This document shows positions 15,998 through 27,390 of a DNA stretch of 64,000 nt, in pieces. Source of the DNA: G963663315 sp965116335 (GTDB lineage: Bacteria; Pseudomonadota; Gammaproteobacteria; Arenicellales; Poriferihabitantaceae); contig OZ220677.1 of NCBI GenBank assembly GCA_965116335.1, forward strand, positions 1,550,001 through 1,614,000, read 5' to 3'. Position 1 is the first letter of the stretch, and each line of letters opens with the position of its first letter. The position numbers and the translations under genes are program-made. Under the pieces are notes generated by a model. It was not told where the DNA came from. It saw nothing but the letters and a program-made list of their open reading frames with translations, and searched no databases.

Positions 15998-17881
15998 TTA
16001 CTCCTCCTTCTCTGCGCTGAAGGTACCTTGGCCCTGGAATACGTCGACTGCGACGTTGGCGTTGCCGTCATTATGTTGGCTGGTATCACTCGGCACCATG
16101 GTCCCCATCAGCGTGTATATGCCGCCTACGGCCTCACCGTTCGGGCCGAAGAATCCGCCTTCGTAACCTGCGCTCCAGCCGTAATGATATATATGATCCT
16201 GGCGTACGTTATGCGAGGTACCATGCCCGTCAGTATAAGTAAACCTTGATTCTCCCTCCGTATCATACGACCCCTCCGTCTCACCGGTAGCGCCTGAGAA
16301 CTGGTTGCTCCAGCCTGTCGTGGTCTGACCAACCACCACCGGGTAGTGGTAGTCGGCCTTTTCATTCCTTTCGCCATCGTTAGTCGTGCCGGTTCCGACC
16401 CTATCGCTGCCGGTGAGGCGTTCGGTCCTGTATTCGATCACGTCTTCGTGTGTCAAACCCACATGACCTTGCATGGCGGACAGCATGGTCTCTCCATTCG
16501 GAAAGGCGCTGCTGTCTGTGTTGTCTGAGGTCATGGTCATGGTAACCTCCGGCGTCCAGGCATCGGCATTCTCAACATCAAAACCGGCGCCAAAGTCAAC
16601 CGTCAAGGCCACGGCGCCTGCGTCCGTTTGATAACCGTTCCAGGCGTCATTATGGTCGGCTGCTTCATTGCCACCCAGATTGCGGGTACGATAATTACCG
16701 GAATACCGCCCGTCCCAGCTTACCTCTCCGGTCATCGCAGTCACCGTGGTGGCGGCCGTCAGATCCCCGTCAACATAAAAGCCGGCGCCATCAGATGAAT
16801 CCCGGCCATGGCCCCAGGTGAACAGCGCATCTGGCCGCGAGGCGCCCTCTGACCATACGCCCAACTGCAGGTAATCAGTAGTAGTAGTAGTAGTAGTAGT
16901 AGGAACGGCACTCAGCTGGTCGGCTGGCACCTCTCTTTCTGCCACGAATACGCCTAGGCCCTGGATGCGGTCATCCGGGTTGAACTCTTGGGATGTATCA
17001 TATTGGTACACGCCAGCAACCGATTGCGCGGCCTCCCCGTAATAGCCTCCGACCGCGGAAACAAGCCGGGCCGTGTGGGTATAAGTACCGTCCTCCGCTT
17101 TAGTGCCCTGTGAAGCCGCCTGGAACCCCCCACTGGTGAGGTCTGTTGGCCCGATCATCTCTACCTCATCCACATATCCATCCGCGGACGGGAACACGTT
17201 GCCGGTTGCGCTGGACAGGGTTATCGCGACATCCTTCACAGCAGTGTCACCATCCAGGTCCACGGTCATCTCGACTGTGCCCGAATCTTCCTGAAACGGA
17301 TTCCACTCCTCCGCCTCGCTGTTGAAGTGGCGGTATTCCCCCTCGTAGTCTCCGTTCCACGTCACCGTACCGGTCAGCGATGGCAGGTATTCATCGGGTG
17401 TCGGCGAAACGCCTTCTCCCGCCACGACAGTGTGAATTTTTTCACTTGCCCAGTACCTGCAATTCGCGCTAGGCGTGCCATCGTTTTCCAGCCAGAAGGT
17501 ATGGCAATAGCTACCGACATTGGCGCCGGAACCGTAAAACTCCCCATTCTGACCAAATTGGAAATCCGTCGAGCTGGTGTCCAACCCTGTAAAGAGTGCG
17601 GGCGCTAATTCCCGAGCCAGCCTCTCTATCTGAAAATCTCCACCGCCGATGTTGGCGGTGGTGACGCCACCGGCGCCCGCACCCGCTCCACTGCCGGTGT
17701 CCGTACTTACGGTAGTGCCGTCGCTGGTCGGGCTGGCACCTCCCAATCCGAGGGGTTGGTCAGGCGCGAGCGCAGCACCGCCGCCCCCGCCACAGGCGCC
17801 CAGCAACAGGCTTAAGGCCGCGGCAACAAGAATCGACAGGGTCGAACTCACTTTGTTTCTTACTTGGCTCAGATTACTCAT
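15998..17881 (-). CDS. TbpB-like Slam-dependent surface lipoprotein
   Basis: 627 residues. A lipoprotein signal ends in LLLGAC followed by a run of glycines. After a Gly/Ser/Thr-rich linker come two related lobes (GTVTWNGDYEGEYRHFN near 140 and GEVSWDGRYSGNYRTRN near 380), as in the N and C lobes of transferrin-binding protein B. The terminal barrel signature is YEGGFFGPNGEAVGGIYTLMG ending in GQGTFSAEKEE. Such proteins capture host or environmental ligands at the cell surface; no TonB receptor partner is visible, so the ligand is unknown. A SLAM gene lies downstream on the same strand. The middle linker carries eight threonines from a trinucleotide repeat. Confidence 0.8.
   Translation of the reverse strand: MSNLSQVRNKVSSTLSILVAAALSLLLGACGGGGGAALAPDQPLGLGGASPTSDGTTVSTDTGSGAGAGAGGVTTANIGGGDFQIERLARELAPALFTGLDTSSTDFQFGQNGEFYGSGANVGSYCHTFWLENDGTPSANCRYWASEKIHTVVAGEGVSPTPDEYLPSLTGTVTWNGDYEGEYRHFNSEAEEWNPFQEDSGTVEMTVDLDGDTAVKDVAITLSSATGNVFPSADGYVDEVEMIGPTDLTSGGFQAASQGTKAEDGTYTHTARLVSAVGGYYGEAAQSVAGVYQYDTSQEFNPDDRIQGLGVFVAEREVPADQLSAVPTTTTTTTTDYLQLGVWSEGASRPDALFTWGHGRDSSDGAGFYVDGDLTAATTVTAMTGEVSWDGRYSGNYRTRNLGGNEAADHNDAWNGYQTDAGAVALTVDFGAGFDVENADAWTPEVTMTMTSDNTDSSAFPNGETMLSAMQGHVGLTHEDVIEYRTERLTGSDRVGTGTTNDGERNEKADYHYPVVVGQTTTGWSNQFSGATGETEGSYDTEGESRFTYTDGHGTSHNVRQDHIYHYGWSAGYEGGFFGPNGEAVGGIYTLMGTMVPSDTSQHNDGNANVAVDVFQGQGTFSAEKEE
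16878..16901. repeat. (GTA)8 trinucleotide tract inside the lipoprotein gene
   Basis: Eight perfect GTA units at 16878-16901 encode the eight-threonine run between the two lobes. Changes in unit number would lengthen or shorten the linker without shifting the frame. Confidence 0.9.
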
Positions 17882-18007
17882 TTACCCAGACTCCAGGTTG
17901 TTGGTTGGTTCAGCATCAGCGCAAGTGCCAACGCCCAAATTAGCAATATACGGCGATATTAAACGCAACAATAAGCAAAGTCAAACACAAGAAAATATTG
18001 GCCGGCA

Positions 18008-18062
18008 AGCACGGCATCCATATCGTTGTAGATTCCCGCTTGTGCGGGAAAGACAGATGGGG
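18008..18062. repeat. Dispersed hairpin repeat upstream of parDE
   Basis: AGCACGGCATCCATATCGTT leads into GATTCCCGCTTGTGCGGGAA. This is the reverse form of the module seen after efp. The rest of 17882-18192 is AT-rich and holds only the parDE control region. Confidence 0.7.
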
Positions 18063-18141
18063 GCGGGATGATTCTACGCATCGGTAATTTTCAACGTTAA
18101 TACAAAAAATACCCTGTAAATCTATAAACTATGGGGTATAT

Positions 18142-18156
18142 TATACTACCAGGTAG
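18142..18156 (+). promoter_or_regulatory. Candidate parDE promoter and operator
   Basis: TATACT at 18142-18147 could be a -10 box. It overlaps a perfect 11-base dyad CTACCAGGTAG at 18146-18156, 37 bases before parD. A ribbon-helix-helix ParD dimer bound there would block transcription. Inferred from position and symmetry. Confidence 0.45.
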
Positions 18157-18192
18157 GCAAGACTGGCCTAATCTAATGATGGAGCACTCAAC

Positions 18193-18462
18193 ATGCCAAT
18201 GGTAAAGAAAAGCATCTCGATTACAGACCAGCAAGACAATTGGATCAAAGCACAAGTTTCAACCGGCCACTTCGGCAATGAAAGCGAGATCATCCGCCAA
18301 CTCATTCGCGAGCGGCAAATACAGGAACAGGAAACGCCTGCTGAAATTCAATGGATACAGGCAGCCCTGGCTGAAGGTGAGAATAGCGGGGTAAGTATGC
18401 GCGCGCCAGACGAAATCATGAATGCCGTCATCCAGCGAAAGCGCAAAAATGGCGAGCTATAG
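18193..18462 (+). CDS. parD: ParD family antitoxin
   Basis: 89 residues with a ribbon-helix-helix N-terminus: KKSISITDQQDNWIKAQVSTG, then FGNESEIIRQLIRERQ. This is the ParD/CopG pattern that binds operator DNA as a dimer. The acidic, flexible C-terminal tail would wrap the toxin. GGAG lies shortly before the ATG. The gene overlaps parE by 14 bases, the normal arrangement for coupled synthesis. Confidence 0.9.
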   Translation: MPMVKKSISITDQQDNWIKAQVSTGHFGNESEIIRQLIRERQIQEQETPAEIQWIQAALAEGENSGVSMRAPDEIMNAVIQRKRKNGEL

Positions 18463-18748
18463 ATTAACCGAAACTGCCGACAGGGATTTTGAAAACATCT
18501 TCGACTTTGGCATTGATACCTTTGGACTTGACCGGGCAACCGTATATCAGACCGAAATGTTGGGGCGATTTGCCGAATTAGCTACACAACCAATGCTGTA
18601 TAACGCGGTTGATCATATTCAGGAAGGCTATCGCCGTAGCATATTCGGACCGCATTCGATTTACTATCGGATCGAACAACACGAGGTCGTCATTGTAAGA
18701 ATTTTGGGTCGCCAGAACCCCGGTAAAGCCTTTGGCGGGCAAGAATAG
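18449..18748 (+). CDS. parE: ParE family toxin
   Basis: 99 residues from the ATG at 18449. The RelE/ParE fold is visible: YRLTETADRDFENIFDFGID at the start, YRRSIFGPHSIYYRI in the centre and VVIVRILGRQNP near the end. ParE toxins inhibit DNA gyrase and are held inactive by ParD. All core segments are present, so this pair looks complete, unlike the two HigB loci in the window. Confidence 0.9.
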   Translation: MASYRLTETADRDFENIFDFGIDTFGLDRATVYQTEMLGRFAELATQPMLYNAVDHIQEGYRRSIFGPHSIYYRIEQHEVVIVRILGRQNPGKAFGGQE

Positions 18749-18812
18749 GTATCAACGATTGCGGGCACCCACAGAGGGGCGCCCCTACGATGACGGTAAG
18801 CACGACATCCGT
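18745..18812. repeat. Dispersed repeat after parE
   Basis: The reverse form of the ATCGTAGGGGCGCC unit (GGTATCAACGATTGCGGGCA, then GGGGCGCCCCTACGATGA), followed by the GTAAGCACGACATCCGTATG tail. It separates parE from the convergent rsmI. Confidence 0.7.
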
Positions 18813-18835
18813 ATGATCGTGGATTATCGCATCTT

Positions 18836-19684
18836 TCATTCATTTCTTTTCTTCTGCTCCAGGGCGTGCCGATACAGTCGGTTTTTGCTGACTTTGAAGG
18901 TATCACTGACTATTCTCGCTGCTGCTTTCGCAGGCATATAGTCAATCATTGCCGCTACCAGCTGCGAGGCTTTTTGCCAGTCGGGGTGGTCCGGCAACTG
19001 CCAGCACAGCACGATGACGAACTCTCCTTTCTGATGCCTGCCGTGCTCGCTAATCTGACGGCGCACGGTGCCGATGTCACCCTGGTAGAATGACTCGAAC
19101 TTCTTGGTCATTTCCCGGGCTACGGTGATTTTTATATTGGCTGGCAGGCAGGACTGGATATCCTCAAGCGTGGCAACGATACGGTGACTCGATTCAAACA
19201 GTACCAGGGTGCGGGTCTCGGTCGATAACTCCATCAGTTTTTGCCGTCTCTGTTCGCGTCTGGCTGGTAGAAACCCCTCGAAACAGAATCGCCTCGCCGG
19301 CAACCCGGAGGCCGAAAGCGCGGCGATAACGGCGCTCGGCCCGGGAACCGGAATGACCGGCAACTGATTGTCTCGCGCTGCCTGAACCAGTCGATAGCCC
19401 GGGTCACTTACCAATGGCGTACCGGCATCACTTACCAGCGCAATGTCCAGGCCCTGCCGCAACAGCCGGATGATTGCGGGGGTCTGTTCATTTTCGTTGT
19501 GCTCGTGAAATGACCGGGTTGCGGTTTTGATCTGGCAGTGATTGAGCAGCCTGGCCGCATGTCGGGTGTCTTCCGCCAGGATCAGCGCCACCTGTGCCAA
19601 TACGGCTTGTGCGCGCAGGCTGATGTCTTCCAGATTGCCGATTGGAGTGGCTACAATGTATAGTGCGCCTGTTTTGCCGTTCAT
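18836..19684 (-). CDS. rsmI: 16S rRNA (cytidine1402-2'-O)-methyltransferase
   Basis: 282 residues from the ATG at 19684. RsmI adds the 2'-O-methyl group to C1402 in the ribosomal decoding centre using S-adenosylmethionine. Tetrapyrrole methylase-fold signatures are clear: ALYIVATPIGNLEDISLRA at the start, LILAEDTRHAARLLNH, then VSDAGTPLVSDPGYRLV and PVPGPSAVIAALSASGLP. It diverges from lpoA with 58 bases between start codons, as yraL and yraM do in E. coli. Confidence 0.95.
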   Translation of the reverse strand: MNGKTGALYIVATPIGNLEDISLRAQAVLAQVALILAEDTRHAARLLNHCQIKTATRSFHEHNENEQTPAIIRLLRQGLDIALVSDAGTPLVSDPGYRLVQAARDNQLPVIPVPGPSAVIAALSASGLPARRFCFEGFLPARREQRRQKLMELSTETRTLVLFESSHRIVATLEDIQSCLPANIKITVAREMTKKFESFYQGDIGTVRRQISEHGRHQKGEFVIVLCWQLPDHPDWQKASQLVAAMIDYMPAKAAARIVSDTFKVSKNRLYRHALEQKKRNE

Positions 19685-19742
19685 CACCGAATCTCTTATA
19701 CTGTGGGTGTATTCATCCGCCGCTGCAATGCAACGAATTTCC

Positions 19743-21770
19743 ATGGTTTCGCTTTACCAAAGCCTGTCAAAACTGTTCCCGAAAATCGGCTGGATGCCCG
19801 GCCAGTCGGGACTGTCGTCGCCGAATCTGGCTGTTGGCCTGACCTGTGTACTGCTCGCTAACTGTACACTATTACCGGAGACATTGCCGCAGACATCCAC
19901 TCCCAATCAGGAAGTCGCACAACCGGCGGATACTACGCAAGAAGAAACCGACATAAAAGAGGAGGAGGAGGAAGAAGCCATAGCGGAACCAGAGCCAGAA
20001 CCCACCGCGCTCAGTCATGGCCTGCCCGATGAAGAGACGATTGTCACTGTGGACGATGACGACACACAGGAATGGGAGACCGGATTGGCAGGAGTACGGG
20101 AAGAATCGGAACCGCAGATCCTTCTGGCGAAAATGCAACTGGCTCAAGGCGACCCGGAGGCAGCGGTAGAAACACTTCTGAAGCTGGATTGGACGAGCAC
20201 CGGGAAGACCCGACTGGAAGCCGGGAAAACCCTGTTGCAAATACTGGAATCACTCGACTCTCTGCATCGTTCCCTGTTGCTGGAAGACAGTACCGACCCC
20301 AACCTGGCGGGTTGGCTGGCCTTGCTTGAGGTGCTCGCTACAGAAGTACAGCCTGAAGCACAGTTGCAGGATTGGCGGCGGGCCTGGCCGAACCACCCCG
20401 CGAGTGCCGAACTCATCGGGTCATACACGGTGAACCGTCCGCAGGTGCGACGGCAAATCGCCCTGCTTCTGCCTCTTGCTTCGTCTGACGGCAAGGCCGC
20501 CCGGGCTTTTTACGATGGCTTCACCGAAGCGCATAACCGGGATGGTTCTTACCCGAAACCGGAGTTGACACTATATGATATTGGCGCTGATCCTTCATTG
20601 GCTTCTTTTTACTATCAGGCCGCCGAAGCGGGCGGCGCCGATTTTATTGTCGGTCCACTGGGACGAAAAACGGTGGCCAGTCTGCTGGCCAGCCGGAATC
20701 CCGAAACCGATACCCTGCTGCTTGCGGATATTCCGCCCGGAAGGGCATCGGACAATCTGTATGGCCTCAGCCTGTCTCCGGAAAATGAAGCGCGCCAGGT
20801 GGCGGACAAGGCTTACGCCACCGGCCACAGAAATGCCACCGTGCTCCGTAGCGAGGGAGAGTGGGGTTCCCGGGTCGCCAATGCGTTCATCACTCACTGG
20901 CAAAGCCTGGGTGGACAAGTCCTGAAAAACAGCTCATTCGGGCAGGATGTCTCGAATCACGCCAAAGTGGTACGGAAATTCCTCGGCATAGACCGGAGCG
21001 TCATTCGCCACCGCCTGATCGAAGCGCAAAGCGGGCTGAACCTGAAGTTTTCGCCCCGCCGCAATGAAGACCTGGACTTCATTTTTCTGGCGGCAACCAC
21101 AGCCCAGGCCCGGCTGATCGTGCCCCAACTCCGGTTTTTCCAGGCTCACGGAGTCCCCCTCTACGCAACCTCATACATTTATACCGGCAAACCAGACCCG
21201 GCCATGGACGCGGATCTGGATGGACTGGTTTTCGGGGAAATGCGCTGGATACTGGACGGCGTCTCGCGGTACAAACAGCAAAAGGCGGAGGAGGAAAAAG
21301 CAAAGGCCGAGGCAGAAGCGGAAACGATAATAGAAGTGGAGGCAGACAGTGACCCGGACGACAACGAAGAAGTTCAGCCACCGCCCGATCTGTCGGCAGA
21401 GGAGAGTAGCGGACAACATCATTCCCCCCTTGAGGGGGAATCCAATCCGCAAACGGATTGGATGGGGGGTACATCCGCAGACCGGGCTACGGATACCGAT
21501 CTGCCACGCCCTTACGCCCGCACTGCCCTGGACCGGCTGTACGCGCTCGGAATACAGAGTTATCAGATCATTCCCCGATTGCAGGTACTCAGGCAGAATT
21601 CATGGATGAAGTTCCCCGGCAAGGCCATGACCATCCGTGTGCACCCGAACGGCAACGCGGTTCACCTGCCAGTCTGGGTGAAGTTCGAATCCGGTCTGGC
21701 AGAACCCTTGCCCATGACGAACAGCAGTGGTCATGTCCCGGATTCCGCGAATCCTGGGAAACAACCTTGA
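19743..21770 (+). CDS. lpoA: Penicillin-binding protein activator, LppC/LpoA family lipoprotein
   Basis: 675 residues from the ATG at 19743. LpoA is an outer-membrane lipoprotein that stimulates the peptidoglycan synthase PBP1A. A hydrophobic start ends in VLLANC, an acceptable but atypical lipobox with Asn before the Cys. An acidic low-complexity linker (EEEEEEAIAEPEPEPT) follows, then a TPR-like part and a periplasmic binding protein-like domain (ALLLPLASSDGKAARAFYDG onward). Near residues 558-577 a dispersed genomic repeat is translated in frame (SPLEGESNPQTDWMGG). An ATG at 19728 is an alternative start. It overlaps yraN by four bases. Confidence 0.9.
   Translation: MVSLYQSLSKLFPKIGWMPGQSGLSSPNLAVGLTCVLLANCTLLPETLPQTSTPNQEVAQPADTTQEETDIKEEEEEEAIAEPEPEPTALSHGLPDEETIVTVDDDDTQEWETGLAGVREESEPQILLAKMQLAQGDPEAAVETLLKLDWTSTGKTRLEAGKTLLQILESLDSLHRSLLLEDSTDPNLAGWLALLEVLATEVQPEAQLQDWRRAWPNHPASAELIGSYTVNRPQVRRQIALLLPLASSDGKAARAFYDGFTEAHNRDGSYPKPELTLYDIGADPSLASFYYQAAEAGGADFIVGPLGRKTVASLLASRNPETDTLLLADIPPGRASDNLYGLSLSPENEARQVADKAYATGHRNATVLRSEGEWGSRVANAFITHWQSLGGQVLKNSSFGQDVSNHAKVVRKFLGIDRSVIRHRLIEAQSGLNLKFSPRRNEDLDFIFLAATTAQARLIVPQLRFFQAHGVPLYATSYIYTGKPDPAMDADLDGLVFGEMRWILDGVSRYKQQKAEEEKAKAEAEAETIIEVEADSDPDDNEEVQPPPDLSAEESSGQHHSPLEGESNPQTDWMGGTSADRATDTDLPRPYARTALDRLYALGIQSYQIIPRLQVLRQNSWMKFPGKAMTIRVHPNGNAVHLPVWVKFESGLAEPLPMTNSSGHVPDSANPGKQP
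21417..21471. repeat. Dispersed double-hairpin repeat inside lpoA
   Basis: CATTCCCCCCTTGAGGGGGA followed by ATCCAATCCGCAAACGGATT is the intergenic module described at 9862-9918 and elsewhere. Here it lies wholly within coding sequence, keeps the frame and adds about 18 residues to a Glu/Asp-rich linker. Confidence 0.9.
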
Positions 21771-22126
21771 AGGCACCGCATTTGCAACGTGGTGAGGATG
21801 CGGAAACCAGAGCGTTATCCTGGCTTACCACCCGCGGGCTTACGCTGGTTACGCGCAACTATTCCAGGAAATGCGGAGAAATCGACCTGATCATGCAACA
21901 CGGGCAGGTTCTGGTATTTATCGAAGTACGCTACAGAAAAAACCGGGCTTTTGGTGGAGCGGGAGAAAGCATCACCCGCAGGAAGCAGAATAAAATCCGT
22001 AAAACCGCCGAATCCTTCCTGCAGCAATACCACAGTGACCTGTATGACCAATGCCGGTTCGATGTCATTGCGGTCACCGGCCAACCCGGCCAATTTGACA
22101 TAGACTGGATCCAACACGCATTTTGA
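21767..22126 (+). CDS. yraN: YraN family protein (UPF0102)
   Basis: 119 residues with a predicted endonuclease-like fold. The conserved blocks are RGEDAETRALSWLTTRGLTL, then KCGEIDLIMQHGQVLVFIEVRYR, where the GEIDLI and EVR residues form the presumed D-ExK centre, and CRFDVIAVTG near the end. The biological role is not settled. The likely start is the TTG at 21767 that overlaps the lpoA stop (TTGA), implying coupling. The gene order lpoA-yraN matches E. coli. Confidence 0.88.
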   Translation: MKAPHLQRGEDAETRALSWLTTRGLTLVTRNYSRKCGEIDLIMQHGQVLVFIEVRYRKNRAFGGAGESITRRKQNKIRKTAESFLQQYHSDLYDQCRFDVIAVTGQPGQFDIDWIQHAF

Positions 22127-22154
22127 ATGGCGGCAGCTTCCGCACCATTTAATG

Positions 22155-22258
22155 CAAAGTCCGTATATTTGGACGGCAAGCACGGCATCCGTATGGTTGC
22201 GTCCCCCCATCACACCCGCTTTGCGGGATGTGATTCCCCCTCAAGGGGGGAATGACCC
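22155..22258. repeat. Dispersed repeats between yraN and dolP
   Basis: GGCAAGCACGGCATCCGTAT is followed by a double hairpin built on ACACCCGCTTTGCGGGATGT and CCCCTCAAGGGGGG. In E. coli diaA sits at this point of the locus; here it is absent and repeats fill the gap. Confidence 0.75.
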
Positions 22259-22385
22259 CGCAAACTCATGTATAATTCACTTACCCGGACTTCCTGACAG
22301 GCGGCCTGCCTGTCCCGTGACCGGCTTAACCTTTGTTCGAGAAACCAACATGATCCCGACAAACAACTCTCCAGGGAGTTTCCTG

Positions 22386-22976
22386 ATGATATGGAGAAAC
22401 CTCTTTTGCGGCCTGCTTGTCCTGGCAACCGTACAATCCATCACCGCCTGCGCTCCTCTGTTGGTTGGCGCCGTGATCGTCACCTCCATTGACCTGCATG
22501 GTGAAAGACGAACCATAGGGCGTAACATAGACGACAACCTGCTGGAATTGAAATTAAGAGGCGATTACCAGTCGGACGAGAATCTGGGCTCGCCGGTCAA
22601 TATCAGCGTAACGGCAATCAATGGAATCGTACTACTCACCGGAGAAGTCCATACCGATGAACAACGCCAGTATGCGGAATCTCTGGCCAATGGATATGAG
22701 CAAACCCGGAAGGTGGTCAATGAGCTGGACCTGGCCGGACGAAGCAATCTCAACAGCCGCGCAAATGATACCTGGCTGACCAGCAAGGTGAAAGCCAGCC
22801 TGTTAAGAGCAGACAACGTGCCGTCATCCAACATCAAGGTCATTACGGAGCGCGGCAAAGTCTATCTGATGGGGCTGGTCACACAGGATGAAGCCCTGGC
22901 CGCAGTCGAGGCAGCGCAAGGCGTTGCGGGCGTAATCCATATCGTCAAGGTTTTCGAGTACATCAAAACCGAATAA
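22386..22976 (+). CDS. dolP: BON-domain outer-membrane lipoprotein DolP (YraP)
   Basis: 196 residues from the ATG at 22386, with GGGAG seven bases upstream; an ATG at 22350 is possible. A lipoprotein signal ends in QSITAC. Two BON domains follow (VNISVTAINGIVLLTGEV near 75 and SNIKVITERGKVYLMGLV near 150), with the linker NDTWLTSKVKASLL that is nearly the same in E. coli DolP. DolP supports outer-membrane integrity and the BAM complex at division sites. It is followed after eight bases by rfaE2. Confidence 0.9.
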   Translation: MIWRNLFCGLLVLATVQSITACAPLLVGAVIVTSIDLHGERRTIGRNIDDNLLELKLRGDYQSDENLGSPVNISVTAINGIVLLTGEVHTDEQRQYAESLANGYEQTRKVVNELDLAGRSNLNSRANDTWLTSKVKASLLRADNVPSSNIKVITERGKVYLMGLVTQDEALAAVEAAQGVAGVIHIVKVFEYIKTE

Positions 22977-22984
22977 CCGGGTCT

Positions 22985-23473
22985 ATGGAAGGCAAGATAT
23001 ATTGGCCCGACCGCGAGGGCGGTTTCGGCTCATGGATTGGCCGGTTTGACAGGCCGATAGTTTTTACCAATGGCGTGTTCGACATTCTTCACCGCGGGCA
23101 TGTCGCCTGCCTGCATAGCGCAGCTACTCTGGGCGCCTCGCTGGTGGTCGGCATCAATTCAGACGCATCGGTAAAACGGCTCGGCAAGGGCACCGATCGC
23201 CCCTTCAATACGCTGGCTGATCGAGCCGTTGTGCTGGCTGCCCTGGAGTGCGTGGACGCAGTAGTACCATTTGATCAGGATACCCCGCTGGAATTGATCC
23301 TGAAGATCAAGCCGGAGGTGCTGGTAAAGGGTGGCGACTGGAAGATCGAGGACATTGTGGGTAGCCGGGAAGTGCAGCAACGGGGTGGGTCGGTGCATTC
23401 GATCCGGTTCGAGCACCCGCTTTCAACCACCGCACTGGTCGAGAAGATAAGAAATTCTTGCGATGACAGGTAA
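22985..23473 (+). CDS. rfaE2: D-glycero-beta-D-manno-heptose 1-phosphate adenylyltransferase
   Basis: 162 residues, equal to the C-terminal half of HldE, here a separate protein. It activates heptose 1-phosphate with ATP to ADP-heptose for the lipopolysaccharide inner core. The nucleotidyltransferase signature FTNGVFDILHRGHVACL near residue 28 contains the HxGH motif. VGINSDASVKRLGKG, then VLVKGGDWKIEDIVG follow. The kinase half (rfaE1) is not in the window. It is probably co-transcribed with dolP. Confidence 0.93.
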   Translation: MEGKIYWPDREGGFGSWIGRFDRPIVFTNGVFDILHRGHVACLHSAATLGASLVVGINSDASVKRLGKGTDRPFNTLADRAVVLAALECVDAVVPFDQDTPLELILKIKPEVLVKGGDWKIEDIVGSREVQQRGGSVHSIRFEHPLSTTALVEKIRNSCDDR

Positions 23474-23484
23474 CCGCAACCTCC

Positions 23485-23605
23485 ATATTATTGTGGATTC
23501 CCGCTTATCAAGGGAAAGACGGATGGTTGGGGCGTGGGATGGCGGTTGTGTCCCCCCACCAAATCCGCTATCGCGGATTTGACTCCCCCTCAAGGGGGGA
23601 GTGAT
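23485..23605. repeat. Dispersed repeats between rfaE2 and the small reverse gene
   Basis: A GTGGATTCCCGCTTATCAAG hairpin module, then a double hairpin with CCACCAAATCCGCTATCGCG and CCCCTCAAGGGGGG. Same families as elsewhere in the window. Confidence 0.75.
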
Positions 23606-23609
23606 TGGG

Positions 23610-23804
23610 TTAAGTTGTGAACCGCTCTGCCTGATCGGTGACGCGCCCGGAACCATCTTCGTATCCCGCTTCGTAGGCCTCGTTGGTTCGTTGCTCTTCA
23701 CGTGCGGGATTGCCCAGAAAGCCGTTGGCCCAACCCTGGACATATTCAGGGTTGACTCCCTCTTTCTCGAGTTTCCGTATGGTTTCGTAGTACATTTCTT
23801 TCAC
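23610..23804 (-). CDS. Small conserved protein of unknown function
   Basis: 64 residues, acidic, with a pattern that looks conserved rather than random: YYETIRKLEKEGVNPEYVQG, then WANGFLGNP and NEAYEAGYEDG. It is a soluble helical protein without signal or membrane segment. It reads away from pyc with about 130 bases between starts. I recognise no family with a known role. Confidence 0.6.
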   Translation of the reverse strand: MKEMYYETIRKLEKEGVNPEYVQGWANGFLGNPAREEQRTNEAYEAGYEDGSGRVTDQAERFTT

Positions 23805-23931
23805 TGTTGAAGGTTGCTTATCGACCGGCTATTGTTGATCTTTTGTGACCTCGGTTGAATACTCTCCATGGGGTATCCATAAAGTGATAGACTCGCGAGA
23901 GCGAAAATATCAGGCTATAATTATATTCGAT

Positions 23932-27386
<3,455 letters not shown>

Positions 27387-27390
<4 letters not shown>

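Noticed and set aside
16878..16901. The GTA tract as an on/off phase switch
   Set aside because: Units of three bases cannot shift the frame; only linker length can change.
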